From the NCBI GenBank assembly GCA_029261035.1, contig JAJDCD010000025.1, positions 323,952 through 387,951 on the forward strand: 64,000 bases of DNA, in the 5' to 3' direction. A model generated the notes under the pieces. It did no database searches and had not been told where the DNA came from. It saw only the letters and a list, made by a program, of their open reading frames with translations. The stretch is from Candidatus Omnitrophota bacterium. Lineage in GTDB: Bacteria > Omnitrophota > Omnitrophia > Omnitrophales > JACROU01. Below, one piece after another: positions 1 through 8,834 of the stretch. The translations under genes and the position numbers were made by a program. Positions within the stretch are counted from its first letter, which is position 1. Every line of letters starts with the position of its first letter.

Positions 1-2
1 AA

Positions 3-911
3 CGGGTTGATTGGAAATGGATGACTAACGGAACCAACCTCTTATGTCATGGCTGGAAGCCAGAAAGTGGCTTTCTTCCCTACTATTGGGATATGTATTC
101 TGAACATCTGATTCTACAAGCTCTTGCAATCGGCTCTCCCACCCATCCTATTCCACAAGCTGCATGGAACGAATGGGAACGCTTAGAAGGCAGTTATAAT
201 AAAAAACAAGTCATCTACTCGTTCTCTGGCAGCATATTCACTTATCAGTTCTCACATGCTTATATTGACTTTAGAAATTTATGGGATAGGGACATTAATT
301 ATTTTGATAACTCTAAGAATGCCACACTCATCAACCGAGAATTCTGTATCAGCAACAAAGAAGAAATACCTTCTTACTCCGAAACGGTGTGGGGACTGAG
401 CGCCTGCTTAGGACCTAAAGGATACAAAGCCTACGGAGCCCCTCCTGGAAAAGCTCTTCATGACGGAACTATCGCAGTCCATTCTGCTGCAGGGTCTATC
501 CCGTTTGCTCCTGAAGAAACCATAGACACTCTTAAGTATTTCTACAACCAATACAAAGATAATATTTACACAGAGTATGGGTTTATTGATAGCTTTAATT
601 TAGAAATGAATTGGTGGTCCAACGAACATCTAGGCATCGATCAAGGTATTAGCATTATGATGATAGAAAATTTCTTAAGAGAAACTATTTGGAAACGTTT
701 TATGACATTGGATTGCGTACAAAGATGGATTGAAATTTGTGAATTAAACAAAAAACCCACTACTAGAAAAGTAACAACCAAAACTGTAGGCCCTAGAAAA
801 AAAAGAATCCCTATAAAAGCTCGTTCAAAAACACCCACCTCTTCCTCATTAAAAACAAAGAATTCACTTACCTTAGAAGAACCCCAACTTAGAATAATTG
901 CAGGAGAATAA
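3..911 (+). CDS. Glucoamylase-family protein (PF10091-like), 5' end cut by window edge
   Basis: The frame is open to the first bases of the window, so this is the C-terminal part of a longer protein; an internal Met at 21 is not the true start. Family landmarks are visible: the ALAIGSPTHPIP stretch, the YQFSHAYIDFRN stretch, NREFCI, WGLSACLGPKGYKAYGAPP, the GSIPFAPEE segment and GIDQGISIMMIEN. This fold is shared by PF10091 proteins, including beta-1,2-glucanases (GH144) and the glucoamylase-like part of cyclic glucan synthases, so it probably acts on a beta-glucan. The last 50 residues are a basic, Thr/Lys-rich tail outside the domain. The exact substrate cannot be told from the fragment. 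Confidence 0.85.
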   Translation, partial: RVDWKWMTNGTNLLCHGWKPESGFLPYYWDMYSEHLILQALAIGSPTHPIPQAAWNEWERLEGSYNKKQVIYSFSGSIFTYQFSHAYIDFRNLWDRDINYFDNSKNATLINREFCISNKEEIPSYSETVWGLSACLGPKGYKAYGAPPGKALHDGTIAVHSAAGSIPFAPEETIDTLKYFYNQYKDNIYTEYGFIDSFNLEMNWWSNEHLGIDQGISIMMIENFLRETIWKRFMTLDCVQRWIEICELNKKPTTRKVTTKTVGPRKKRIPIKARSKTPTSSSLKTKNSLTLEEPQLRIIAGE

Positions 912-933
912 AGATACAGAAACAATTCGTATT

Positions 934-1042
934 TGTCATTGCGAGGTATGAAAAAGAGATGCCGTGGCAATCTCTGAAGTTAAGAGCCTAAACATTCCAC
1001 CCGAGATTGCCACATCCCTTTTGTCTAGACCTTGCAATGACA
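934..1042. repeat. Dispersed inverted repeat (GTCATTGCGAGG type)
   Basis: The two ends read GTCATTGCGAGG and CCTTGCAATGAC, and inside them GGCAATCTC faces GAGATTGCC, so the element can fold into a long imperfect hairpin. A second member lies at 24610-24657. It fills the gap between the convergent glucoamylase-family and FlgM-like genes and could act as a transcription barrier or be a mobile REP-like element. Confidence 0.7.
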
Positions 1043-1095
1043 GATAATTTGTTTTTAAGCTAATGACTAAAAGCTGATAGCTAATTGGATTAAAG

Positions 1096-1335
1096 TTAGG
1101 AAGGAGGGTTGAAAATACGCGACATTTTAAGAGCTACTTCATCAACAATCTCATCAGACACAAGAGTCCCATTTTGAACTCGTTCTTTCAGTTCCTCTAA
1201 CCGTCCACGATTCGGTTCAGGCACATGCTCCATCTCTTTCTTAAAACGATAAACTGCCTCTAGCAAATAAAGTGCTTCCGAAACATTCCATGGGGGGCCG
1301 CTTTTAGAATCTTCTATGTCTTCAGCTTCAAACAT
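1096..1335 (-). CDS. FlgM-like anti-sigma-28 factor (probable)
   Basis: A 79-residue acidic protein. The C-terminal half (NRGRLEELKERVQNGTLVSD then EIVDEVALKMSRIF) resembles FlgM, whose C-terminal helices bind sigma-28 and hold it inactive until the hook is complete. It lies directly downstream of fliA, which supports the role. I chose the ATG at 1335 because AGGAT sits about eight bases upstream; a longer TTG-started version (to 1419) would add a hydrophobic stretch with no supporting ribosome site. FlgM proteins are short and poorly conserved, so the call rests on the tail plus the neighbour. Confidence 0.55.
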   Translation of the reverse strand: MFEAEDIEDSKSGPPWNVSEALYLLEAVYRFKKEMEHVPEPNRGRLEELKERVQNGTLVSDEIVDEVALKMSRIFNPPS

Positions 1336-1494
1336 TATTAATTGTATCCTCAAAATATCTATAGCTATTAAAATTATTATTACTGGTAGAGATACTCCTT
1401 CTACCCAACATCTCAACAAGAAATGATATTAAAAGGTATCGACTTAGTGATTGGAAACTTTAGAAAGGAGAATTAGAAGATTAAATAAACTTTT

Positions 1495-1562
1495 AAAAAA
1501 GGTGCAGTCCTCTAAGATACACAGAGGCGTTCTGTAACTATCAACATACTTGGACTGCTACC
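1495..1562 (-). terminator. Rho-independent terminator after fliA
   Basis: Read leftward, the outer stem pairs GGTAGCAGTCC with GGACTGCACC and is followed at once by six T. A second small stem (CCTCT/AGAGG) is nested inside. It lies between the fliA stop and the FlgM-like start, so it may end or weaken read-through from fliA into that gene. Confidence 0.65.
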
Positions 1563-1569
1563 AAAAACC

Positions 1570-2346
1570 TTAAACTTCTAAAGGAACTTCGCCTGTTTTC
1601 TTCAAATAACTACGAAGGCGAGTTACTACTTTTGTGTGAATCTGACATACTCTAGACTCAGAAACTTTAAGGACTTCCCCAATTTCTCTGAGGGTCAAAT
1701 TCTCATAATAATAAAGAACGACAACAAGGCGTTCTTTTTCTGGAAGTTCTTGGATTGCATTAGCAAGCAAATCCTTAACTTCGTTTTGGTATACATACTT
1801 GAACTGATGCGTGATCATCGAATCTTCAATGGTTTGAAGTCGGCTAATAGGCTTATTACCATCATCGTTCTGCCATACTTCATCCAAAGAAAGAAATGTT
1901 GTTGAATTAAGATCACTGTAGACACCATTCAAATCAGCAACACTAATGTTCAAAGCTTTTGCCAACTCTTCATCCGATGCTTGTCTACCGTTCAGTTCTT
2001 CTAACTCTTTACATTTCTTATCGATTTCTCGTGCTTTCTTACGCAAAAGACGTGGAGCCCAATCTAACTTTCTCAGTTCGTCCATAATAGATCCACGAAC
2101 ACGAGAAACTGCATAAGTTTCAAATTTATTACCTTGAGTCACATCATACTTTTCGATTGCATCAAACAGACCCAAGATACCGTAACTAACCAAATCTCCA
2201 AATTCAATATTTGGAGGCAAAGCAATTGCTACGCGACCAGCAACATACTTTACTAAATAGAGATACTTCTTAATAATTTCTTCTCTCATAGCTAACGACT
2301 TTGTTCTTTTATATCCTTGCCATAGCTTTAATTCTTCTTCTTTCAT
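1570..2346 (-). CDS. fliA: RNA polymerase sigma-28 factor FliA/WhiG family
   Basis: Sigma factor of the flagellar type, directing RNA polymerase to class-3 flagellar and chemotaxis promoters. The 258-residue protein has region 2 (IKKYLYLVKYVAGRVA, then GDLVSYGILGLFDAIEKYD and FETYAVSRVRGSIMDELR), region 3 around residues 100-140, and region 4 (QELPEKERLVVVLYYYENLT with the helix-turn-helix LREIGEVLKVSESRVCQIH). Length fits the family. The start at 2346 has GGAGG five bases upstream; an in-frame ATG at 2358 overlaps that site and is less likely. The FlgM-like gene follows it, and CsrA and FliW are 1.2-2 kb upstream on the same strand. Confidence 0.95.
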   Translation of the reverse strand: MKEEELKLWQGYKRTKSLAMREEIIKKYLYLVKYVAGRVAIALPPNIEFGDLVSYGILGLFDAIEKYDVTQGNKFETYAVSRVRGSIMDELRKLDWAPRLLRKKAREIDKKCKELEELNGRQASDEELAKALNISVADLNGVYSDLNSTTFLSLDEVWQNDDGNKPISRLQTIEDSMITHQFKYVYQNEVKDLLANAIQELPEKERLVVVLYYYENLTLREIGEVLKVSESRVCQIHTKVVTRLRSYLKKTGEVPLEV

Positions 2347-2417
2347 GAACGCCTCCATGGTTTAATCTGCATTTCGTTTATAATTAAATGCCGATCTTTA
2401 CTACACTGTCCTTAAAG

Positions 2418-2657
2418 TTAAACACTTCCAGATTCAAACAACTTTTTAATTTGCATCAATGTATAATTTTTTTCTTGTAACACTTTTATTTTTTCTAAAC
2501 GATCAAAAACATCTTCTCCATACAATCGATGCCCTGAAGGAGTTCTTTTAGCTTCATCAATCAAACCCGCAACCGTATAGTTATGTATGGTTTGTCTTGA
2601 TAACCGAGTCGCTTCCATGACTTCACCTATTTTGTAAAACTTCTCTGGCCTTGCCAT
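2418..2657 (-). CDS. Small MerR-family DNA-binding protein
   Basis: A 79-residue protein that is essentially one MerR winged helix-turn-helix: YKIGEVMEATRLSRQTIHNY, then the wing SGHRLYGEDVFDRLEKIKVL and the hinge helix YTLMQIKKLFESG. It has no effector domain, so it is more like the short MerR proteins that work with partners than a metal sensor. A strong AAGGAGG lies upstream of the start. It sits 60 bases upstream of fliA and is probably in the same transcript, so flagellar or CsrA-linked control is likely, though its targets are not visible. Confidence 0.85.
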   Translation of the reverse strand: MARPEKFYKIGEVMEATRLSRQTIHNYTVAGLIDEAKRTPSGHRLYGEDVFDRLEKIKVLQEKNYTLMQIKKLFESGSV

Positions 2658-2674
2658 ATAACTCCTCCTTAAAA

Positions 2675-3367
2675 CTAACCCAATAACCTTTTAATTTCTT
2701 TTTGTTTCTTCTTCGCTTGTTTGCTTTTAGGATCTAATACCAATACACGACTTAATAAGCGTCGTGCCTGTGAGTAGCTTCTTATTTCAACTAACTCATC
2801 TACTCGCTCTAAATAAACCTTAACTCTTCTTTCAATCTCTTCGTCAATCAAACCATCTTGTTCTTGAAGTAACTCTTTTTGTTCTTGAATAAAGCGATTT
2901 CTTAATCGATCAATTTTTTTCGAAGCTTTTACATTGGCCGGATCCAACAAAAAAACCTTCTCATACTCATCTACAGCCAAATCATAAAGACCTTGTTCCC
3001 CCAATCGATCGCCTTCTTTCATAAAACGTTTTTTCCAAAATTTAAGATCCTTAGAGGTCATTTGATCTTTTAGAGCTAAAATCTTTTCCTCAGTCATCCG
3101 AGGTTCTTCAATCCTTAAACTAGATAAGTAAAGAGCCTCTCTAAACAACTTTCTCGCTTCTCGAAAACGCCCTTCTTTATAAGCTTGGTTTGCATCCTGA
3201 ATCTTTTTATCCGACTCTATTTCTATAGATTCGTTTACATCGAGCAGGAATTCATCCACTCTAGACTCGGGCTCCAATCCATAAACAGAAGGAGTCTCAA
3301 ACCCCAATAGGGCTACTATGACAAAGAACAATATTGAGCAAGTATTTCTCAGTAATATAATATACAT
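2675..3367 (-). CDS. Exported TPR-type repeat protein
   Basis: A 230-residue protein with a short N-terminal hydrophobic segment (residues about 4-28) that looks like a signal peptide or anchor. The rest is helical with tetratricopeptide-like pairs: DANQAYKEGRFREARKLFRE, GEQGLYDLAVDEYEKVFLLD and SYSQARRLLSRVLVLDPKSK. TPR proteins act as protein-protein scaffolds. No Shine-Dalgarno is evident before the ATG. The nearby leftward genes are regulatory (MerR, FliA), and its partner is unknown. Confidence 0.75.
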   Translation of the reverse strand: MYIILLRNTCSILFFVIVALLGFETPSVYGLEPESRVDEFLLDVNESIEIESDKKIQDANQAYKEGRFREARKLFREALYLSSLRIEEPRMTEEKILALKDQMTSKDLKFWKKRFMKEGDRLGEQGLYDLAVDEYEKVFLLDPANVKASKKIDRLRNRFIQEQKELLQEQDGLIDEEIERRVKVYLERVDELVEIRSYSQARRLLSRVLVLDPKSKQAKKKQKEIKRLLG

Positions 3368-3561
3368 AATGTAAAGTACATTTTGTAAACCATGAGTAGA
3401 CTATTAAAGATATCGAGATAAGTCAACTCGGTTTTTACCTTTTTTTAGTTAATTTTAGGCAGACCACTACCAATAGTGGATAAGCTGCAATAGACCCACT
3501 ATGCATAGGTTTTATTTTTGAGGAATTTTTTGGATTTTCTTAGAAAATTGCTTATGAGGAA

Positions 3562-3813
3562 CTACTTATTCTCGTCTTTAGAATCGTCTTCCTTCAATTT
3601 TTCTTCTAATTTTTTCTCGTCAATATGTCCTGTTTTTGAAGACTGATGGTTTTCTTTACGAATAGCATCGTAAACTTCTTTGCGGTGAACAGAGATTTCT
3701 TTAGGAGCAGAAATGCCTAACTTCACATACTCCCCCCTTACTTCAACGATCTTAACTTCGACATTTTCTCCAATAATAATGCTTTCATTTGTTTTTCTAG
3801 AAAGAACTAACAT
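3562..3813 (-). CDS. csrA: Translational regulator CsrA
   Basis: RNA-binding regulator that blocks ribosome sites carrying GGA motifs, classically on flagellin mRNA. The first 60 residues are the canonical fold: [15 protein letters not shown], then [20 protein letters not shown] and the RNA-contacting end [14 protein letters not shown] lysine/glutamate-rich tail of about 25 residues follows, longer than in many homologues. GGATGG lies upstream of the ATG. The gene follows fliW by 31 bases. That pairing is the known FliW-CsrA-flagellin homeostatic switch, in which FliW sequesters CsrA, although no flagellin gene is in this window. Confidence 0.96.
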   Translation of the reverse strand: MLVLSRKTNESIIIGENVEVKIVEVRGEYVKLGISAPKEISVHRKEVYDAIRKENHQSSKTGHIDEKKLEEKLKEDDSKDENK

Positions 3814-3844
3814 AGTATCAATCCATCCTTGGTCCGTATTTTAT

Positions 3845-4333
3845 TTAAGAGCCAACAGTCACAATCGATGACTGGCTCTTCTTTAGCTTATCTTTTCCGT
3901 TCTTAAGGGTCTCTTTAATAACATGCTGTATAGAATACTTTTCGTCCAAAATAATTTGAAAGCCTAAACGCTTCTTTGTATCAATAACTACAGGGCTTTT
4001 CAAATTAACACTGATAGGATCGTAAGATTCACTTACTGTCACTAAAGATAAAAATACTTGTGTCTTGTCATCGAATGAATCTAAGAGAGGTGCGTTTTCT
4101 GCAGTAAGCTTTGGTGAGAAGAAGTCAACAACCTGAGTTGGCTCTACAACCAAAAAACATAGGTTTGGATTCTGAACAGATTGAAGCCACAAGAACAAAT
4201 CCTTGTCTGCTTTATCAATAAGTATAAATTCTTTAAAACCCTCAAACCCTATTAAACCTTGAGGAAAAGAGATTACATGACTCGGCTCTATCTCAACTTT
4301 ATTGAACCGTGTCGTTTGTATTACTGGTGACAT
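3845..4333 (-). CDS. fliW: Flagellar assembly factor FliW
   Basis: FliW binds flagellin and the CsrA dimer and so couples filament protein level to flagellin translation. The 162-residue protein shows the family pattern: ISFPQGLIGFEGFKEFILID near residue 25, then FLWLQSVQNPNLCFLVVEP and the conserved NLKSPVVIDTKKRLGFQIIL. A GGGG stretch precedes the start. csrA follows immediately, the usual arrangement. An accA gene lies upstream on the same strand, separated by about 180 bases. Confidence 0.95.
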   Translation of the reverse strand: MSPVIQTTRFNKVEIEPSHVISFPQGLIGFEGFKEFILIDKADKDLFLWLQSVQNPNLCFLVVEPTQVVDFFSPKLTAENAPLLDSFDDKTQVFLSLVTVSESYDPISVNLKSPVVIDTKKRLGFQIILDEKYSIQHVIKETLKNGKDKLKKSQSSIVTVGS

Positions 4334-4514
4334 CGCTCGCCCCTTTTTGTTATAAAAACCCTAAAACCTAGGATTTACACATTATGGGAAACTTAATCGT
4401 CTAACCATGCTACAAACTTAAGATATCTTGCCTTTTAACCTTAAATCAAAATCATAAAATCGATCATGAAAAAAAGGCTCAAGAACCATCCCTTGTTCCT
4501 ATTTGAAATTACTT

Positions 4515-5516
4515 TTAACTTACACTCTCTTCAAAAACACCCATTTTTCTAAACTTATCATAACGCAATTCTGTAATATCTTTTTTTGGAATTTTGCTCA
4601 GTTGATTTAAAGAATCAACAATAACATCTTTCAATGTATTTGCCGTTGTTCCAAAATCTCGATGAGCTCCACCTAAAGGCTCTTTAATCACACCGTCAAT
4701 CAGCCCTAAAGATAATAAATCATAAGCGGTCATCTTAAGGGATTCCGCAGCCTCAGGAGCTCTCGCATTATCCTTCCAGAGAATCGCAGCGCAACCTTCT
4801 GGAGAAATAACAGAATAGTAAGCATTTTCCATCACATAAACATGATCCGCAACTCCAATACCTAGGGCTCCACCAGAACCACCTTCCCCAATCACAATAG
4901 CAACAATAGGAGTATGAAGATCAGCCATATCTTTTAAGTTACTTGCGATAGCCTCAGCCTGACCTCTTTCTTCAGCCCCAATACCAGGATAAGCCCCTGG
5001 AGTATCAATAAAACTCACAATAGGAAGACCTGCTTTCTCGGCAAGCTTCATAACTCTAATAGCTTTCCGATATCCTTCGGGATGAGCAGAACCAAACATT
5101 CTAAGCAAATTCTCTTTAGTATCCCTTCCTTTTTGATGCCCTACGACACATACTTTTCTACCCTCAATCATGCCAAAACCAGCAATAAGCGCTTTATCAT
5201 CACTAAAACGTCTATCCCCATGAATCTCAACAAAATCATCCACAAAAGAATCAATATAATCTTGAGTATAAGGTCTTAAAGGATGACGAGCTACTTGAAC
5301 TTTTTGCCAAGGAGACAAGTTGTCATAAACCTCTTTCAACTGTTTTGTTAATTTTTTTTCTACACTCTTAATCTCATCAGAAAGATCAATTCCTTCTTTT
5401 GAATGCTCCCGAAGCTCCACAACGGTCTTCTCTAGCTCTACAATAGGTTTCTCGAAAGGCAAAGAAGAATCAAATAAAGTTCGATTCGAATTAACTGTTT
5501 TTTTAGTTTCGTTCAT
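4515..5516 (-). CDS. accA: Acetyl-CoA carboxylase carboxyltransferase subunit alpha
   Basis: Transfers the carboxyl group from biotin to acetyl-CoA, making malonyl-CoA for fatty acid synthesis; works with AccD in the cytoplasm. At 333 residues it has the normal length. Visible landmarks are the N-terminal helical pair, WQKVQVARHPLRPYTQDYI, DRRFSDDKALIAGFG, FIDTPGAYPGIGAEERGQAE, and the oxyanion-hole region VIGEGGSGGALGIGVAD, followed by EGCAAILWKD. AGGAT precedes the start. accD is not in the window. The L,D-transpeptidase gene lies 22 bases upstream. Confidence 0.97.
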   Translation of the reverse strand: MNETKKTVNSNRTLFDSSLPFEKPIVELEKTVVELREHSKEGIDLSDEIKSVEKKLTKQLKEVYDNLSPWQKVQVARHPLRPYTQDYIDSFVDDFVEIHGDRRFSDDKALIAGFGMIEGRKVCVVGHQKGRDTKENLLRMFGSAHPEGYRKAIRVMKLAEKAGLPIVSFIDTPGAYPGIGAEERGQAEAIASNLKDMADLHTPIVAIVIGEGGSGGALGIGVADHVYVMENAYYSVISPEGCAAILWKDNARAPEAAESLKMTAYDLLSLGLIDGVIKEPLGGAHRDFGTTANTLKDVIVDSLNQLSKIPKKDITELRYDKFRKMGVFEESVS

Positions 5517-5537
5517 AATTATCCTATATCTTTAAGG

Positions 5538-6518
5538 TTAAGCTGCAACAATGACTTGAGTTCCCTGAGGAATCAACTCATACAACTCTTCTACATCTTG
5601 ATTCAACATACGCACACAACCAGATGTTGAGTGCTTCCCAATAGACTCAGGACTCACCGTTCCATGAATGCCATAACCTTTTTTAGAAAAACCCAACCAA
5701 CGCGTTCCAAGTAAATTATCAGGACTATTAGGAGGGACCACAGCACCCGCTTTATACCAAGTAGGGTTTTTTAATTTATTCACAACCGTAAACGTACCTT
5801 CAGGAGTATTAGAACCACTTGCTCCTGTAGCAACGACATAACGTTTAAACAACTGTTCATTCAACAAAACCTTCATTACGTTTTCAGACTTATCAACTAA
5901 TACTGAAAAATTCCCTTTGAGCACTCTTAACTTTTGATCTGGGAAAATAGTGTCTTGCTCTAAACTATTCATCTTTTTAATTAGAGAAATAGGAGTGTCA
6001 TATTTTTTAGCAATCTTATAAAGACTATCCCCCGGTCGAACCGAATAAACTTCAATATCCGAATACTCTTTATCCGAAAACAAAAGCTTCACATTAACTT
6101 CACTGATCTTTTCTTCAATCTGTTTTTTGTCAGAAGAAGAATAAACCTGGTTTAAACGACTAAAAAGTTTTGTTCTCGCTTGCTCTAAATTTCCACCTTC
6201 AATCAATCTCAAAACCTGAGAAGGAACAGCGGGTTCCGGAGCAACTGCTGTTGTTGATGAAGATGTGCCTGTGCTCGTAGCAGGTGCCGAAGTGGTTGTT
6301 GTTATCATTGTCGTAGTAGTTGTCTTCTGGGGTACTGTGGCAGAAGGACTTGTATACGTATATGGATCAGCTGGCTTCGAGTCTGCATAATATGGATCTT
6401 GTTGATAATCAGAATTATCTGAGCTATAAGTGTCCCAAGAATCAGATTGAGCAAATGCCGTTGTTTCTGCTACAAAGAACATGAAGACCAAAACCATTAT
6501 TAACTTCAAATATTTCAT
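5538..6518 (-). CDS. Exported L,D-transpeptidase with LysM domain
   Basis: Periplasmic enzyme forming 3-3 peptidoglycan cross-links or attaching proteins to peptidoglycan. Domains in order: signal peptide (about 24 residues, ending TTAFAQ), a low-complexity Ser/Thr/Pro stretch, a helical segment, a LysM module (YSVRPGDSLYKIAKKYDTPI) that binds glycan, and a YkuD catalytic domain with IHGTVSPESIGKHSTSGCVR, where the His and Cys are the catalytic pair. I chose the ATG at 6518 because AGGAG lies eight bases upstream; an ATG at 6536 has no ribosome site. The DUF212 gene is just upstream. Confidence 0.93.
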   Translation of the reverse strand: MKYLKLIMVLVFMFFVAETTAFAQSDSWDTYSSDNSDYQQDPYYADSKPADPYTYTSPSATVPQKTTTTTMITTTTSAPATSTGTSSSTTAVAPEPAVPSQVLRLIEGGNLEQARTKLFSRLNQVYSSSDKKQIEEKISEVNVKLLFSDKEYSDIEVYSVRPGDSLYKIAKKYDTPISLIKKMNSLEQDTIFPDQKLRVLKGNFSVLVDKSENVMKVLLNEQLFKRYVVATGASGSNTPEGTFTVVNKLKNPTWYKAGAVVPPNSPDNLLGTRWLGFSKKGYGIHGTVSPESIGKHSTSGCVRMLNQDVEELYELIPQGTQVIVAA

Positions 6519-6542
6519 TTCCGTTCTCCTAGTCATCGAACA

Positions 6543-6992
6543 TTACACACAAAATAAAATCGAAATAATTATTCCTAAAAAAGCACCCACAAAAACTTGT
6601 AACGGAGTATGTCCCAAAAGTTCTTTAATCCGTTGTTCTTCCAGCTGTTGTCCTTTAGACAACTCATCTACAATTTTATTCAAAATAATTGCTTGCTTCC
6701 CTACGTTTCTTCGTACGCCAGCAGCATCAAACATAATAATAAGGGAATAACAAAGTGTTATTCCAAAAGGCAAAGATTGAAATCCATAATAAAGCCCTGT
6801 CACGGTTGCCAAACTAGCTACTGCAGCCGAATGAGAGCTGGGCATTCCACCGGTATCCAAAAACCACCTAAAATCGATTTTCTTTTCCCGTATCACACCT
6901 TGAAGCACTTTAAGGGTCTGAGCCAATAACCATGCTGAAATAACAGCATAAAAAGCCCGTATTTCCTCGAAAGGAGGCATCTCATTTACCAT
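6543..6992 (-). CDS. Divergent PAP2-family membrane protein (DUF212)
   Basis: A 149-residue integral membrane protein with about four hydrophobic segments. It has the DUF212 signature: DTGGMPSSHSAAVASLATVT, where the PSSH segment resembles the phosphatase motif of PAP2 enzymes, then DAAGVRRNVGKQA and the C-terminal LGHTPLQVFVGAFLG. A lipid-phosphate or related phosphatase role is likely, but the family's substrate is not established. It is the first gene of a leftward run with the L,D-transpeptidase and accA and is divergent from comM. Confidence 0.9.
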   Translation of the reverse strand: MVNEMPPFEEIRAFYAVISAWLLAQTLKVLQGVIREKKIDFRWFLDTGGMPSSHSAAVASLATVTGLYYGFQSLPFGITLCYSLIIMFDAAGVRRNVGKQAIILNKIVDELSKGQQLEEQRIKELLGHTPLQVFVGAFLGIIISILFCV

Positions 6993-7180
6993 AATAACCT
7001 GTCTAAAGCCTAATATAGGAAGTTAATTGTTGATTTATAATAAAATTTATGCTAAATATTAATATAATTAATACTTCATATTAAAAATCTGTAACTTTTT
7101 GCAAAGATTATAGTACAGCTAATAGGCTAAATCAAGCAACAATAATTGTACGAAACCCTTCTAAATTAAGGAGAAATTTA

Positions 7181-8710
7181 ATGATTTCAAAGGTCAACAG
7201 TGCCACTTGTTTAGGCATCCACTCATATCCGATTGATATTGAGGTCGATGTCAGCTCAGGACAACTCCCGGGCTTCGCAATTGTTGGCTTACCGGATACG
7301 GCTATCAAAGAATCAAAGGAGCGCGTTCGCTCTGCCATTAAAAATTGTGATTATCAGCTTGGCTCTAAAAATATTATCGTTAACCTAGCCCCTGCTGACA
7401 TGAAAAAGGAAGGCCCCTCTTTCGATCTTGCTATTGCCATTGGTATCTTAGCATCTTCAGGGATCATAAACCCTCAATTTTTAGAAGAGTTCATTTTTCT
7501 GGGTGAACTTGCTTTAGACGGAACTCTCAGACACATCCCAGGATCCCTCTCCACAGCAACCTCTTTTGCAAATAAAAACAAAACACTCATCCTTCCCTCT
7601 GAAAGCGCCAAAGAAGCTGGCTTAGAAAAAAATATTTGTGTTTATGGTGCAAAAAATTTAAAAGAAGTCGTTAAATTCTTAAATAAAGAAGGCTCTCTTA
7701 AAAAATTCTCAACAGACATCACTTCTTTTTTCTCGGATGAAAAACAGAACCCATTCGACTTTGCTGAAGTAAAAGGACAAGAGGTAGTAAAGCGCGCTTT
7801 AACAATCGCCGTCAGTGGCTTCCACCATGTCCTTATGATTGGACCCCCAGGCTCTGGAAAATCCATGCTCGCAAAACGCATCCCCAGTATTTTTCCTCCT
7901 CTTGAAGTAAACGAATGTTTAGAAATGGTTCAGATTCACAGCCAAAGCAAAACCCTAGGGCCCAATCAAGCAGCCTTTAAAGCTCTCCGCCCTTTTCGTT
8001 CGCCTCACTGCAGCATTTCTGCAGCTGGATTGATTGGTGGAGGAACATATCCTCGGCCCGGCGAAGTGAGTATGGCTCACCACGGTGTGTTATTTTTAGA
8101 TGAATTTCCAGAATTTAGAAGAGATGTCATCGAATCGTTAAGAAGCCCTTTAGAAGATCGAGTCGTAACCATCTCTAGAGCCAAACAGAAACTCTCATTC
8201 CCCTCAAACTTCATGATGATCTGTGCCATGAACCCGTGTCCCTGTGGGAATCTGGGTTCAAAGAATAAAGAGTGTTCCTGCTTAACCTACAAAGTCAGTC
8301 AATACCGAAACAAAATATCAGGACCTCTCCTGGATCGAATAGACATCCACGTAGAAGTTCCACAAGTCCCTTACGATCAACTCAGCAACAAAAGAAAATC
8401 AGAATCATCCGCAGAAATTAAAAACAAAGTAGAAAAAGCTAGAAGCCTTCAGCAAGAACGATACAAGAAATTAAATTTCTCATACAACTCTCAAATCCCC
8501 GATAAATATTTACATGAATTTTGTTGCTTAGACCCATCTGCAGAAAAATTATTAAAACAAGCCATCAACGAACTCGGCATCAGTGCCAGGGCTTACACCC
8601 GCCTCATCAAACTCTCAAGAACCATCGCCGACTTAGAGTCTTCCCCTTCCATCACCGAAGACCACATCCAAGAAGCCATCCAATACCGTTCCCTAGATCG
8701 GAACTGGTGA
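7181..8710 (+). CDS. comM: ComM/YifB-family Mg-chelatase-like AAA+ ATPase
   Basis: Hexameric branch-migration helicase that helps integrate incoming DNA during natural transformation, known from ComM of Vibrio and Haemophilus. The 509-residue protein has an N-terminal Lon-protease-like domain (residues 1-160), Walker A GPPGSGKSMLAKR, Walker B GVLFLDEFPEF, and a zinc-type cysteine set in CAMNPCPCGNLGSKNKECSC. A C-terminal lid segment ends near SARAYTRLIKLSRTIADLE. AAGGAG lies upstream of the ATG. Transcription probably starts in the AT-rich region shared with the divergent DUF212 gene. Confidence 0.95.
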   Translation: MISKVNSATCLGIHSYPIDIEVDVSSGQLPGFAIVGLPDTAIKESKERVRSAIKNCDYQLGSKNIIVNLAPADMKKEGPSFDLAIAIGILASSGIINPQFLEEFIFLGELALDGTLRHIPGSLSTATSFANKNKTLILPSESAKEAGLEKNICVYGAKNLKEVVKFLNKEGSLKKFSTDITSFFSDEKQNPFDFAEVKGQEVVKRALTIAVSGFHHVLMIGPPGSGKSMLAKRIPSIFPPLEVNECLEMVQIHSQSKTLGPNQAAFKALRPFRSPHCSISAAGLIGGGTYPRPGEVSMAHHGVLFLDEFPEFRRDVIESLRSPLEDRVVTISRAKQKLSFPSNFMMICAMNPCPCGNLGSKNKECSCLTYKVSQYRNKISGPLLDRIDIHVEVPQVPYDQLSNKRKSESSAEIKNKVEKARSLQQERYKKLNFSYNSQIPDKYLHEFCCLDPSAEKLLKQAINELGISARAYTRLIKLSRTIADLESSPSITEDHIQEAIQYRSLDRNW

Positions 8711-8726
8711 CCTAACCCCAGTATCA

Positions 8727-8807
8727 GTGTCCCCAAGGTGACAGTCACTTTCGGGACACCCATTAGCTTATTAGTTTTTGGTGACTGTCACTTTAGTGAC
8801 TGTCACC
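8727..8807. repeat. REP-like palindromes upstream of the Y1 transposase
   Basis: GTGTCCC (8727-8733) faces GGGACAC (8753-8759) around an inner GTGACAGTCAC. Then GGTGACTGTCAC and GTGACTGTCACC lie side by side at 8780-8807. The 11-mer GTGACWGTCAC is itself a palindrome around one base, and ten exact copies occur between 8.7 and 19.2 kb. The position right before the transposase fits the substrate repeats of RAYT enzymes. Confidence 0.8.
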
Positions 8808-8834
8808 ATCAACAACATAAAAAGGAGTAGAGAA

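Noticed and set aside
4469-4500. Possible terminator after accA
   Set aside because: Seven T follow on the minus strand but the stem (GGTT/AGCC) has only four pairs with a G-T; too weak to call.
7132-7338. Minus frame across the comM start
   Set aside because: Lies opposite well-supported comM codons; no ribosome site or family features.
8778-8834. Upstream in-frame start for the Y1 transposase
   Set aside because: It would translate the palindromes (MVTVTLVTVT); the ATG at 8835 has AAAGGAG and the family-typical N-terminus.
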